DNA of 64,000 bases from an uncultured Eubacteriales bacterium (GCA_934476315.1 CAKSNQ010000001.1:1-64000); one strand, 5' to 3'; counted from the stretch's first letter, positions 24,199 through 33,206 are shown. Translations and numbers: made by a program. The notes: generated by a model from the letters alone, not told the origin.

Positions 24199-25110
24199 AT
24201 GGAGTGGAAACAGAAATCTCAGAAAGTACCGCTTTTGCCGCATGACCCGACGTGGGAAGCGCAGGCGCAGGCGTGGATCGCGCGGCTGGAGACGGCACTG
24301 GGCGGCGCGGCGGATGGGAGCGGGGAAGACGTGGGGGCGGCAGATGGGAACACGGTGGACATGATCGCGGAGATTCGACACGTCGGTGCGACCGCAGTGG
24401 AAACGCTGCAGGCGCGTCCTATTCTGGATATTTTCATCGCCCTTCGCTTCGGAGACATCCTCCCGCGCGTGCGGCGGGTGCTTGAACGCGAGGGCTTCGC
24501 GGCGCAACCGGACAAACCGGGAATTTTCGCCCGCTTTCTGCACCAGGGCAGGGACGAGGGTACGCCGATGTGTAGCGTCAGTGTGGTTGAGGCAGGGGGA
24601 ATGGCGTGGCGAAACGCGGTGAACTTTGCCGCGTACATGCGCGCTTTCCCGCAGTATGCCGCGGAGCACAACCGACAAAAAGGTGCGCTTTGGGCGGCGT
24701 CGGCGAGCGAGGAGGCGTACAACGCGGGAAAAGCCGAACTGTTCGCTTTTTCGTCGCGGCGTGCAATGGTCTGGTCGTTCCTCGGGCTACCGGTGCGGGT
24801 CGAAATCGACCGCCCCGTCGGATATGTTCATCACAAGAAAAATTATACGCTGACTTATCCGATCAACTACGGGTACATTCCCGGCGTGCTGGGCGGCGAC
24901 GGGGAAGAATTGGACGTCTACATCCTCGGTACGAACGCGCCGCTGACCACATTTGACGGGCAGATCATCGCGATCGTCTACCGCGAGGACGACGTGGAGG
25001 ACAAACTGGTCGCCGCGCCGCCGGGCGTCCGCCTGTCCGCGCGGGAAATTGAGGATGCCATCCGCTTTCAGGAGCAATACTACCACAGTCACGTTGAAGT
25101 TCTGCCATGA
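24199..25110 (+). CDS. Fusion: GrpB/UPF0157 nucleotidyltransferase-like domain plus inorganic pyrophosphatase
   Basis: Two domains share one frame. Residues about 12-185 match the GrpB family (LLPHDPTWEAQAQAW, IRHVGATAVETLQARPILDIFI), a nucleotidyltransferase-fold family of unclear substrate. Residues about 195-303 are a compact family-I inorganic pyrophosphatase (IDRPVGYVHHKKNYTLTYPI, NYGYIPGVLGGDGEELDVYI, REDDVEDKLVAAPPG), with the metal-binding acidic residues in place. A pyrophosphate-releasing nucleotidyl transfer linked to a pyrophosphatase would make chemical sense, but no activity is shown. An insert of G/A/D residues near positions 36-50 sits before the GrpB core motif. No frameshift is seen, so the fusion is real in this sequence. 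Confidence 0.82.
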   Translation: MEWKQKSQKVPLLPHDPTWEAQAQAWIARLETALGGAADGSGEDVGAADGNTVDMIAEIRHVGATAVETLQARPILDIFIALRFGDILPRVRRVLEREGFAAQPDKPGIFARFLHQGRDEGTPMCSVSVVEAGGMAWRNAVNFAAYMRAFPQYAAEHNRQKGALWAASASEEAYNAGKAELFAFSSRRAMVWSFLGLPVRVEIDRPVGYVHHKKNYTLTYPINYGYIPGVLGGDGEELDVYILGTNAPLTTFDGQIIAIVYREDDVEDKLVAAPPGVRLSAREIEDAIRFQEQYYHSHVEVLP

Positions 25111-25131
25111 CGTGGCGGAATGATAATGAAC

Positions 25132-25321
25132 GGGGTGCTGAAAAAACTCTTCTGAGTCTTTTCAGCACCCCGTCAACATTGACTTTGAGGTTCGGACGCC
25201 GCCGGAGAGGGCGGAAAAATTAAAAGCCGGCAAAGACAACCGGGATCGTGCAAAAATACCGGAATCCCGACCGGCATTTTTTAAGTGGCTGTTAAAAATA
25301 TCGGGTTTTTAACAGCCACTC
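25132..25321 (-). repeat. Dispersed intergenic element, copy 4 (inverted)
   Basis: On the minus strand the left hairpin is 25284-25320 (GTGGCTGTTAAAAA with TTTTTAACAGCCAC). The core has ATGCCGGTCGGGATTCCGG, and the right hairpin is 25132-25171 (GGGGTGCTGAAAA with TTTTCAGCACCCC). The middle of the core is more diverged than in copies 2, 3 and 5. Its left end lies 20 bp after the stop codon of the minus-strand phosphohexomutase, keeping the gene-to-element orientation seen in all copies. Confidence 0.82.
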
Positions 25322-25340
25322 TTCGATATTCGCTTGAAAA

Positions 25341-27059
25341 TTACACAAGCTGTGCCAACGTTTCCTGATAGGTGGCTTGCTTAGCCTTGCAGTCGGCAAG
25401 ATCGGCGCCTTGCAGGAGATAGTAAAACTTGATTTTCGGCTCCGTTCCGGACGGGCGCGCCACGATGACGTCTCCGTTCTCCAGCTTGTAGTACAGGACG
25501 TTGGACTTGGGAAGATGGGTGGACGAGGTCTCGCCCGTGACCAGATTCGTGATGCAGGCGGTCTTGTAGTCGCGTAGCTCCGTCACGGCGACCTCCCCGA
25601 ACTTCTTCGGAGGCTCGCGACGCAGCTGATCCATCAACGCGGACATCTTCGCCGCACCGTCCAAGCCCTCCATATAAATTTCCACGTTGTTTTCGTAGCA
25701 GAAGCCGTAGCGCTCAAACAGAGCGGTCAGTGCGTCGCCCAGCGTCATGCCGCGCGCCTTGTAGAACGCGGTCATCTCCGCAATCAGCATGGACGCCACA
25801 ACCGCGTCCTTGTCGCGGGCATAGGTGCCCTTGAGGTAGCCGTAGCTTTCCTCAAAGCCAAAGAGGAACGACCCCTGACCATCCTCCTCGTGCTTCTTGA
25901 TGACCTCGCCGATAAATTTGAAGCCGGTGAGGACGTTGTACATCCGGACGTTGTGCGCCGCGCAGATTTTCGCTGCCATTTCGGAGGTAACAATGGTTTT
26001 GACCGCGTAGGGCAGGGGAGGCATGGTCCCCGTCTCCTCGTAGGCGGTGATGATATAGTCAATGAGCAGTGCGCCCATCTGGTTTCCGGTAATCGTGGTG
26101 AAAGAACCATCCGACGTGCGTGTGACCACACCGACGCGGTCGGCGTCCGGATCGGTCGCAATGACCAGATCACTTCCGACGCGGTTGGCAATCTCAATGC
26201 CGAGCGCGAACACCTCGGGGTATTCCGGGTTGGGCTTTGCAACGGTGGGGAAAGCGCCGTCGATGACCATCTGCTCGGGAACGGTGTAAAGATTCTTCAC
26301 GCCGAGCCGACGGAGGATTTCGGGAACGAGCCGATGTCCGGTTCCGTGAAGCGGCGTGTAGACAATGCGAAGATCGTCCGCCACCTTGGTCAGCGCCGCA
26401 GGGTTGACGGCTTGCGCAAGAACGGCGGCGAGGTATTTTTCATCCATCTCGGCACCGAGCAACCGGATTCTGCCGTCGGCTAACGCCTCGTCGTAGTCCG
26501 CCAGCTTGACATCGTCGAAAATATCCAAAGACTGCATGGCGGCGGACACGGTGTCCGCATGCTCGGGCGGGAGCTGTGCGCCGTCGTCCCAGTACGCCTT
26601 GTAGCCGTTGTACTGCTTGGGGTTGTGGGAGGCGGTGATGTTGATTCCCGCGACGCAATGAAGCTCCCTCAGCGCAAAGGACAACTCGGGCGTGGGGCGC
26701 AGGGCGTCAAACAGATAGACGCGGATGCCGGAGGCGGCGAGAACCCGCGCGGCGGTTCTGGCAAATTCTTCGGAATGGTGGCGGCAGTCGTAGGCAATCG
26801 CAACGCCGTCGTGCGCGCGCCCTTCTTTGAGAATCAGAGCGGCAAGCCCGGCGGTCGCGTAGGCAACCGTGTGAACGTTCATGGCGTTCATGCCGGTTTT
26901 CATCGTGCCGCGCAGACCTGCGGTGCCAAAGGAAAGATAGCAGGAAAACCGCTGGCGGATTTCATCGTCGTTGTCGCGGATGTCCTCCAGTTCTTTGCGC
27001 TCTTCCGATGTGAGGGATTCGCTGTGCAACCAGCGTTGATAATTTTCAAGATAACCCAT
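25341..27059 (-). CDS. pgcA: Phosphoglucomutase/phosphomannomutase
   Basis: It interconverts hexose 1- and 6-phosphates, feeding UDP-glucose and polysaccharide synthesis. The four signature loops are present: active serine TASHNPKQYNGYK, metal loop DPDADRVGV, sugar loop GFEESYGYL, and the phosphate-binding RPSGTEPKIKFY. The start at 27059 (MGYLENYQRWL) follows GGAAAGGA by about 10 nt; the longer ATG at 27080 overlaps that site. The 572 residues fit the Bacillus PgcA type. It is last in a minus-strand run with the TSCPD gene 129 bp upstream, followed by repeat copy 4. Confidence 0.92.
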   Translation of the reverse strand: MGYLENYQRWLHSESLTSEERKELEDIRDNDDEIRQRFSCYLSFGTAGLRGTMKTGMNAMNVHTVAYATAGLAALILKEGRAHDGVAIAYDCRHHSEEFARTAARVLAASGIRVYLFDALRPTPELSFALRELHCVAGINITASHNPKQYNGYKAYWDDGAQLPPEHADTVSAAMQSLDIFDDVKLADYDEALADGRIRLLGAEMDEKYLAAVLAQAVNPAALTKVADDLRIVYTPLHGTGHRLVPEILRRLGVKNLYTVPEQMVIDGAFPTVAKPNPEYPEVFALGIEIANRVGSDLVIATDPDADRVGVVTRTSDGSFTTITGNQMGALLIDYIITAYEETGTMPPLPYAVKTIVTSEMAAKICAAHNVRMYNVLTGFKFIGEVIKKHEEDGQGSFLFGFEESYGYLKGTYARDKDAVVASMLIAEMTAFYKARGMTLGDALTALFERYGFCYENNVEIYMEGLDGAAKMSALMDQLRREPPKKFGEVAVTELRDYKTACITNLVTGETSSTHLPKSNVLYYKLENGDVIVARPSGTEPKIKFYYLLQGADLADCKAKQATYQETLAQLV

Positions 27060-27188
27060 ACATTCAAAAGTCCTTTCCAAAAATTTTTCAGAATGCGTCC
27101 GGTCGTAAGATTCCGTGATGCCTTGTCCGACAGAAAGACCGTCCGTGAAAACCGGGTTTGGAGCTCTGCCGTCGGGCTGATCGCAAAA

Positions 27189-27455
27189 TCAGGCGCAACC
27201 GGGATGCTGTTTGAGGTAATTCTGGAGCGCTTTGGCGACCTGATCGGGGCAGGACGTGGATTTCATTCCGCAACGGATGCCGTCCAGACGCGTGATGGCT
27301 TCCTTGACTGTCATGCCGACCAGCAGGCGGGCGACGCCCTGGGTGTTGCCCGCGCAACCGCCGGTAAACTGTACGCCGCGGATGATGCCATCCTCCACGT
27401 CGATGTCGATTTTGTGGGAGCAAACCCCGTGGGGGGTGTAAGAGATGTGTTCCAT
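27189..27455 (-). CDS. TSCPD-domain protein (TIGR03905 type)
   Basis: This small 88-residue protein carries the TSCPD motif: KSTSCPDQVAKAL near residue 65, with GVCSHKIDIDVEDG and GGCAGNTQGVARLL earlier. The same module occurs at the end of some adenosylcobalamin-dependent ribonucleotide reductases, where cysteines take part in zinc binding or reduction. The stand-alone form has no proven function. The start at 27455 has AAAGGA 12 nt upstream; a longer frame to 27617 overlaps the next gene and is not credible. It lies between the prephenate-dehydratase-like gene and pgcA. Confidence 0.87.
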   Translation of the reverse strand: MEHISYTPHGVCSHKIDIDVEDGIIRGVQFTGGCAGNTQGVARLLVGMTVKEAITRLDGIRCGMKSTSCPDQVAKALQNYLKQHPGCA

Positions 27456-27516
27456 AGATTCAGTATATCCTTTCTTTGTCCGTAAAATTTTGAATTTTTC
27501 GTAAAAAGTCCCGCCG

Positions 27517-28623
27517 TCAGAGGGAGCGATAGATGCCGAGCGGGAGGTAGGAGGGAACAAACAGCGACAGGTAGACAAGGAATGTGCGCAGGTCAAATGG
27601 CGCGCCGCGCCCCGCATGCTCCCCGTCGAAGGAAAACGTCAGGTTGAACGGATACCCCGCGCCCATGACGATTTCGTCGTCCGAGCGGGGCAGGCAGTCC
27701 GCCCGCAATAGATGAAGCCCGCACATGTCGGCGGCGGACAGAACCTCGTGCACATGCAGATGTACCATGTCCTCCCGCAAAATCATGGAAAAGCGGCGTT
27801 GCCGTGAGGAGAAATTCAAGTCCTCCGGGAGAATGTCGCGTCGGCAAAGTCCAAAGGTCGTCGTGTGACGGTTGTCCGAAGCCGTGACCTCGCACGCCAT
27901 GGTAATCTTCAGTTCGTACCGTTCGATCATACTGTAAAAACGGAAGAGCTTGCCCTCCTGTGCGCTCTCAAGCGGGAGGATGCAAAACTCGCATTGCCCG
28001 GAGGAAACCAGCTCACAGACATCGGAAAAACTTTCCGCGTATTGGGCGCGTCCCTCGCCGGGCAACGCGCGGGCAAAGTGCAGAAAAGCCTCGTCGGTGT
28101 AGATGTTGCGCTGGTAGGAAATTTTTTGTCCTGCCGTGGGAGAGATCGCCTCGGCGCGCCCGAACAGCGCCTCCGTGAGCGCAGTCGGCTCTGCCGGAAA
28201 ACGCGATGCAATGGCGCCGGACAGCCCGAGCTGTTCGGTCAGCCGAAGCCCCGCCAGCATATAGGACAGGCGCGGGTCCTCTTTCTCTCCGGCTCCCGCG
28301 TAAGTCCCCGCCGTGTTGCCTGTGGCGTCCGCCGCTCCGACCGTTCCCGCCATTCCCGTTATTCCCGCGATCTCCGCGAACTCCTGTGGAATCGTGTCCT
28401 GTTCCACACGGCGAAGGATCTCTGCAAGATTGGGAGCAGCGCCTCCGCCTTGCCCCAGGAACAGCTCCGCCATCTCATCGGAATGGATGGCGTCGCACAT
28501 CAGCAGACGGGCGAGTCGCGTGTGAATATCCGCCAGATTCTTTTGCTCGGTTCGCAAGTCCCGGGCGGCGGAAGCGGGGGCAGGGTGAGGAGACGGCGCG
28601 TGACCACCGGTACGGTTACTCAT
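27517..28623 (-). CDS. Prephenate-dehydratase-like protein of unknown function
   Basis: Residues about 160-290 resemble the periplasmic-binding fold of prephenate dehydratase: YQRNIYTDEAFLHFA, FSDVCELVSSGQCEFCILPL, ESAQEGKLFRFYSMIERYEL, TTTFGLCRRD. The C-terminal part (MILREDMVHLHVHEVLSAAD) could be an ACT-like domain. The catalytic TRF motif of true prephenate dehydratases is not evident; TTTFGL stands there, so the enzyme may be inactive or divergent. The N-terminal 150 residues are helical and lack a clear match. They include a G/A/T-rich slippage-like stretch (ITGMAGTVGAADATGN). The start at 28623 overlaps the upstream permease stop by 8 nt, suggesting coupling. No other phenylalanine-pathway gene is nearby. 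Confidence 0.65.
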   Translation of the reverse strand: MSNRTGGHAPSPHPAPASAARDLRTEQKNLADIHTRLARLLMCDAIHSDEMAELFLGQGGGAAPNLAEILRRVEQDTIPQEFAEIAGITGMAGTVGAADATGNTAGTYAGAGEKEDPRLSYMLAGLRLTEQLGLSGAIASRFPAEPTALTEALFGRAEAISPTAGQKISYQRNIYTDEAFLHFARALPGEGRAQYAESFSDVCELVSSGQCEFCILPLESAQEGKLFRFYSMIERYELKITMACEVTASDNRHTTTFGLCRRDILPEDLNFSSRQRRFSMILREDMVHLHVHEVLSAADMCGLHLLRADCLPRSDDEIVMGAGYPFNLTFSFDGEHAGRGAPFDLRTFLVYLSLFVPSYLPLGIYRSL

Positions 28624-30367
28624 GATCCACCTGTACAGCGGGTTCTGCCGGACAACTTGTCGGGGATTCTGCCGGGCATTCTGCCGGGCATTCCGCCGGG
28701 CATTCCGCCGTGGTGGTGGGGCAGACATCTCCTGCCGCCGATGTTGTATTTTCCGAGTTGGCGTCAGCGTCGGATGTCGGGGACGCGGATGCCACATCCG
28801 TCGCCGTTGATGCTGTGTCAGTCGACCTCGTCGCCGTCACAGATCCACCCTCTTCCATCGCGGGGTCAAAGGCTTCTGCCTGCTTCGCGGCAGGGACACG
28901 GAGAAAGTCCTCTTTCCGCGGCTTTGTCTTTCCGCGGCGTGCACCGCCTGTCACAAGATAACAAAGCAACTGCCAATAATACTGCCATGCCAAACGCGGC
29001 TTGCGCTCCGACGCACCGGGGCGTAGCTTGCGGCTGAAGTTCAGATTCAACGGATAATCTTCTTTTTGAGGTTTAGCAAGACCCTTCCGCTTACCGACGA
29101 ACGTATAGCGAACTGCCTCCACGTAGTAGCGCGGAGAAACATACTGCTTTTTCTCGGCTTCCGGCGGTTCCTCCGGGTAATAGTCGTTCAGATCGCTCGA
29201 AATTCCCTTGGCGTCCAGGCGCTTGTTGACAAACTGCTCCAAGAGCGCGAGGATCACGGCAAAGAGCGGGACGCCGACGATCATTCCGAACACACCCCAC
29301 AGGTTGCCCATGATGGTGATGGCGGTGATGATGCACAGCGAGCTGACGCCGGTGCTCATGCCGAGAATCTTCGGAGCGAGGATGTTGCCGTCGAGCTGCT
29401 GCATGACGAAAATGAGGATGACAAACAGGAGCGTTTTCGGGGTATCCGCGATGAAAACGATGAACGCCGACGGAACCGCACCGATGATCGGTCCGAAGAA
29501 GGGGATGACGTTGGTGGCGGCGATGATGATGGAAATGATTGCCGCGTAAGGAATTCCACAGATGGAGAAGAGAATCAGCGAGACGATGCCGACGATCATG
29601 GAGTCAAGAATGACGCCGCTGAAGTATTTCCCGAAGGTTCTGTCGGCGAGGGTGGCGGTGTCGCAGATGAAGCGGAAGTGCTTCTCGCTGAAGAGCGCGG
29701 CGAGCATGCGCTTGACCAGTGCAAGGAGACGTTCTTTGGAGGCGAGAACGTAGAACGAGATGAACAGCGAAACGAGCAGAGTAGTGACGCCGGAGACGAC
29801 CTTGCTTCCATAGGACTGAATCCGCTTGAGGATGACATCGAACATGTCGTCGCCCGTGTTGATGAGCTTTTGGAGCAATTCCTGAATATTCTCAAGCGAG
29901 ATATACTCTTTTTCAACGTATGCTCCGTCGGTCGGAAAGCGCCCGGCGATGCGGTTGATCAGACCGTTGATATAGCCAACCGCATTCGCGATATATTCGT
30001 CGTAGTGCGTAATCAGGTCGCGGATACTTTCGATTAGCTGAGGAACCATGAGCAGTCCGACCGCGGCGATGATCAGAATGATGAGCAGGTAGGTCAGAAT
30101 GATGGCAAGCATGCGGCGCAGATACCACGAGCGGACCTTGCGCAGCGGCTTGCGCTCCAGAAAACGGAGGAGCGGAGAAACCAGGTAGGCGATCGACAGT
30201 CCGATGATGAGCGGCGCGAAGATCGAAACGATACTGCGGATCCACGCGGAGATTGAGGGGAGGTTGCTGATGATATAGAAAAAGAGTACCAACCCGGCAA
30301 AAACAACGGTTGATAACGGAAATACAATATTGCGGCTCAGTTTTTTGTCGTGTTGGGGTGTCTGCAT
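28616..30367 (-). CDS. AI-2E family permease with long C-terminal tail
   Basis: This polytopic membrane protein has about seven to eight segments in its first 390 residues, with the family blocks FGPIIGAVPSAFIVFIAD, QQLDGNILAPKILG and TGVSSLCIITAITIMGNLWG. Family members are described as exporters or antiporters, some tied to sporulation (YtvI-like); the substrate here cannot be inferred. An unusual cytoplasmic tail of about 190 residues follows, first basic and then S/T/A-rich. It ends in AECP repeats encoded by four 12-bp units (28666-28713). The promoter at 30556-30584 leaves a leader of about 190 nt. Confidence 0.85.
   Translation of the reverse strand: MQTPQHDKKLSRNIVFPLSTVVFAGLVLFFYIISNLPSISAWIRSIVSIFAPLIIGLSIAYLVSPLLRFLERKPLRKVRSWYLRRMLAIILTYLLIILIIAAVGLLMVPQLIESIRDLITHYDEYIANAVGYINGLINRIAGRFPTDGAYVEKEYISLENIQELLQKLINTGDDMFDVILKRIQSYGSKVVSGVTTLLVSLFISFYVLASKERLLALVKRMLAALFSEKHFRFICDTATLADRTFGKYFSGVILDSMIVGIVSLILFSICGIPYAAIISIIIAATNVIPFFGPIIGAVPSAFIVFIADTPKTLLFVILIFVMQQLDGNILAPKILGMSTGVSSLCIITAITIMGNLWGVFGMIVGVPLFAVILALLEQFVNKRLDAKGISSDLNDYYPEEPPEAEKKQYVSPRYYVEAVRYTFVGKRKGLAKPQKEDYPLNLNFSRKLRPGASERKPRLAWQYYWQLLCYLVTGGARRGKTKPRKEDFLRVPAAKQAEAFDPAMEEGGSVTATRSTDTASTATDVASASPTSDADANSENTTSAAGDVCPTTTAECPAECPAECPAESPTSCPAEPAVQVDHE
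28666..28713 (-). repeat. 12-bp tandem repeat, four units, in the AI-2E permease tail
   Basis: Plus-strand units ATTCTGCCGGGC (two), ATTCCGCCGGGC and ATTCCGCCGTGG lie head to tail. On the coding strand each encodes AECP-like residues. The coding-strand word GCCCGGCAG recurs in the repeat at 34115. Confidence 0.85.
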
Positions 30368-30555
30368 TTTCTGACCTTGGCTTTTGCGTCGGCAAAAGTT
30401 TCCTTTCTCGTGGAATTGCGGTGGCTTTGGTATCGGCGCCGTCCTCCGGTATGGGAGTCGCGAAACGCTGTCGGACGGGCGATTTTTGGCGCCGTCTCTG
30501 CGGAAGCGAAGCGGGCGGGAAACCGGAGAATAAGACTCCCGGAACTCTGTCTTTC

Positions 30556-30584
30556 ATTGTAGCATGATTTGAGGTTTTCGTCAA
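30556..30584 (-). promoter_or_regulatory. Promoter of the AI-2E permease operon
   Basis: Minus strand: TTGACG (30579-30584), 17 bp, TACAAT (30556-30561). It is divergent from the ispE promoter. Confidence 0.65.
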
Positions 30585-30633
30585 GGGCTGTTGCCCTATT
30601 TTTAATATTTTTTAACATTAAGAAAATCTCCTA

Positions 30634-30662
30634 TTGAAAGAACAGGAAAACTGTGGTATGAT
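30634..30662 (+). promoter_or_regulatory. Promoter of ispE
   Basis: TTGAAA (30634-30639), 17 bp, TATGAT (30657-30662). Confidence 0.6.
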
Positions 30663-30739
30663 TTTGTCATGACAGAGTGCACGGTGGGGCGGCAAGAGGG
30701 TCTCCCTGCCGATCGTGTGAGCGCGGAAAGGACATCGGA

Positions 30740-31711
30740 ATGGAGACAGAAACAAAGACGAGACCGGAGACGGAGGCGGTTGACAAAAACCACCGTAGAC
30801 GGGAAATCGTTCTCCCCGCCTACGCCAAGATCAATCCCTACCTTGCCATTACCGGGCGGCGCGGGGACGGATACCATACACTGCTCACCTATATGCAGGG
30901 CGTCACCCTGTGCGATACCGTTTCGCTTGCCGTGTCGGGAGAGACGGCGGCGCAATCGGAGACGCGGGTAAGTCTGACGTGCGATGACCCGGCTGTCCCC
31001 ACGGGGGAGGAAAATCTGATCTGCCGTGCGGCGCGGGCGTTTTTTGAGGCGTGTCGCGCGGCGGGACGGGGGCACGCGGGGGACTTGTCTGTCCACCTGC
31101 AAAAAAGAATTCCCCTGGCGGCGGGACTCGGCGGCGGAAGCGCGGACGCGGCTGCGACGCTGCGGGGACTGAACGACCTCCACGGGCAACCTTTTGATAC
31201 CGCGGCGCTCTGTGCCATCGGCGTGCGCATCGGGGCGGACGTTCCGTTCTGCCTGCGGTGCGGGGAGGGTGCGATGACCGCGCGCGGAATCGGCGAAATC
31301 CTCGAGCCGGCGCCGTCGCTTTCGGAAGCCCTGTCACTGGTGATTGCCCGCGACGGGGAGGGCGTTTCCACCCCGTGGGCATACGGGCAGTGGGACAGGA
31401 GGAATCGAGCGGCGTCCGCCGACGAAATTTCCGCTTCGTATGACGCGTTCGTGCGGGCGCTGGCAGAAAAAAACACGGCGAAGATCGCCGCGTGCTCATT
31501 TAACAGCTTTGAGAGCGTGGTTATGGGAGAGCGCCCCGCCGTCCCACGCCTTATGGAACGGATGCGCGCCGCAGGTGCTGTTTTCAGCCGCATGAGCGGG
31601 AGCGGCCCGTCCGTGGTCGGCTTCTTTGCGGACGCGCGCCGCGCGGCGCTGTGCCGGGACGCGTTGTCGGAGGAGGGAGTCGCGGCGCATCTTTGCCGCC
31701 CCCTGCGCTGA
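30740..31711 (+). CDS. ispE: 4-diphosphocytidyl-2-C-methyl-D-erythritol kinase
   Basis: This is the ATP-dependent kinase of the MEP isoprenoid pathway. GHMP-kinase motifs are clear: AYAKINPYLAITGRRGDGYH at the N-terminus, PLAAGLGGGSADAAATL as the ATP-binding glycine loop near residue 135, IGADVPFCL, and FSRMSGSGPSVVGFF near the end. The start at 30740 has GGAAAGGA 7 nt upstream; the ATG at 30677 would add 21 residues not typical of the family. The product is 323 residues. ispA, which uses the pathway's products, lies 5 kb downstream. A shared bidirectional terminator follows. Confidence 0.94.
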   Translation: METETKTRPETEAVDKNHRRREIVLPAYAKINPYLAITGRRGDGYHTLLTYMQGVTLCDTVSLAVSGETAAQSETRVSLTCDDPAVPTGEENLICRAARAFFEACRAAGRGHAGDLSVHLQKRIPLAAGLGGGSADAAATLRGLNDLHGQPFDTAALCAIGVRIGADVPFCLRCGEGAMTARGIGEILEPAPSLSEALSLVIARDGEGVSTPWAYGQWDRRNRAASADEISASYDAFVRALAEKNTAKIAACSFNSFESVVMGERPAVPRLMERMRAAGAVFSRMSGSGPSVVGFFADARRAALCRDALSEEGVAAHLCRPLR

Positions 31712-31801
31712 CCGGCATTTTGCTATGCCCGCGTCGTCCCACGCCTCCATGCCTTCTGCCTCATGCGTCCCCGGCTTGCGTGACCGCACCGGACATATCG
31801 C

Positions 31802-31835
31802 AAAAAGGACTGCGCCATGCGCGACAGCCCTTTTT
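31802..31835. terminator. Bidirectional terminator between ispE and the M23 peptidase gene
   Basis: AAAAAGGACTGCGC and GCGACAGCCCTTTTT form a stem with one bulge and A/T runs on both sides. It sits between convergent genes. Confidence 0.75.
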
Positions 31836-31866
31836 GGTGGCGGATGGATGCGAACGACCGCCGGCT

Positions 31867-32955
31867 TCAATCCGGCTCCTCCGGGTATTCATAATAAACC
31901 GCCGCGACGCGATCACCCTTTGCCTCGCAATAAGAGGAGCGCGAGGTGTTCTGCCCCCAGAAGCGCATGAACTGGTAAAGGTCCAGCCAGATCTGATTCC
32001 ATCCCTCCACCTGCGAGGGCTTGAAGATCAGTTGCAGCCCGAGGTGCAGGTGCGGGACGTTGATGCCGTTGGTGTCGGGCTTGGCGCTGTACCCCGTCAT
32101 GCCGAGGTAGCCGATGACCTCTCCGGCGTGAACGACGCGCCCCTCGTACAGATCGGTGACGAAAGGATGCCCGCGGCGCAGATGGGCGTAGTAATAATAA
32201 CGCATTCCGTCAAACGAGCGGATGCCGATGCGCCATCCGCCGTACGGATTCCACCCGAGGTGCTCGACGGTCCCGCTCTCCACCGCGACGATGGGCGTCC
32301 CGACGCTCCCGAGCAAATCGTGCCCCAGGTGGGAGCGTTTGTAGCCGTAGGAACGGGAGGCGCCGAAATCGTCGTAATCGGTGTAGGAATACCCGGCGCC
32401 GATGGGCGAGAAAACGCGCAGACCGTAGGCGGATTCGCGCTCCTCGTGAGCGTTCCCGTCGGCGTCAAGCGTGACGACCACGCGGGTGTACTCGCCGACC
32501 ATCCCGTCGAGCGCGGCGTGGTAGGCACGGGAATAGTAGGCAAGGAGCTTTTCGTTCTTCGTCAGCGAGGAGAGCGACGCGCCCCCCTCAATCTTTTCTT
32601 TCAACTCCGTCAGCGCCCCCGTTCGGAAATCCTTGTAATTTCCGCCGTGCCGGGCAGAATACAGCGCGAGCAGATCGATCCAGGTGCAGTCGGGCGCGTC
32701 AGCTTCCCCGTGCCATGCGATGTCAATGTCCATCGCCGCGCGCATGGCAGCAGCCGTCGGCGTAAATTCCACCCATGTGAGCGCTTCGTCCGGGTCGTCG
32801 CTGCCAGACGGATTTCCGGTCGCGGCGGCACGTCCCGAGAAGGCGGGAATCAGAAAGGGAGCCGCGATCGCAACCAGCAGAAAAACGATCAGACCGCGCG
32901 TCCATCCGGACGGGGGGCGGCGCGCGCCGGAAATGACTCTGAAATGAGAACGCAT
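31867..32955 (-). CDS. M23-family metallopeptidase, membrane-anchored
   Basis: This is a probable peptidoglycan endopeptidase or a sporulation-type LytM protein. The N-terminus has one membrane segment (GLIVFLLVAIAAPFLIPAF). The LytM domain shows the zinc motif HLGHDLLG (HxxxD) followed by GTPIVAVESGTVEHLGWNPYGG and the HLHLGLQ motif, so catalytic residues appear complete. The middle segment (residues about 60-190) is not recognised. The start at 32955 follows GAGGAGGAA by 9 nt; frames extending to 33180 cross low-complexity GC-rich DNA and are rejected. It is convergent with ispE and divergent from nusB. Confidence 0.85.
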   Translation of the reverse strand: MRSHFRVISGARRPPSGWTRGLIVFLLVAIAAPFLIPAFSGRAAATGNPSGSDDPDEALTWVEFTPTAAAMRAAMDIDIAWHGEADAPDCTWIDLLALYSARHGGNYKDFRTGALTELKEKIEGGASLSSLTKNEKLLAYYSRAYHAALDGMVGEYTRVVVTLDADGNAHEERESAYGLRVFSPIGAGYSYTDYDDFGASRSYGYKRSHLGHDLLGSVGTPIVAVESGTVEHLGWNPYGGWRIGIRSFDGMRYYYYAHLRRGHPFVTDLYEGRVVHAGEVIGYLGMTGYSAKPDTNGINVPHLHLGLQLIFKPSQVEGWNQIWLDLYQFMRFWGQNTSRSSYCEAKGDRVAAVYYEYPEEPD

Positions 32956-33104
32956 ACCGTGAAATTCCTCCTCGCCGCCACCGCCACGGCGGACTTGCTT
33001 CCAATTTATGCACCGCCTTGTTTGTTTATGCACGCCCGGGCGACCGGGGGATCCGGGGGACCCGGGGAAAAACGCGAATTTTTGAAAGAATTGCGCCCCG
33101 CGAC

Positions 33105-33133
33105 TTGACTTTTCGGGATAAAAAAGGTATAAT
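33105..33133 (+). promoter_or_regulatory. Promoter of the nusB operon
   Basis: TTGACT (33105-33110), 17 bp, TATAAT (33128-33133). A leader of about 70 nt precedes nusB. Confidence 0.8.
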
Positions 33134-33206
33134 AATACATTATCATGGTGTATTGTGGCAATTTGTGCCAACCGGCACACATCGTTGAAAAAAGGAGATC
33201 CCGATC

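Noticed and set aside
27060..27080. Earlier in-frame start (27080) for pgcA
   Set aside because: The extended start overlaps the ribosome binding site that serves the ATG at 27059.
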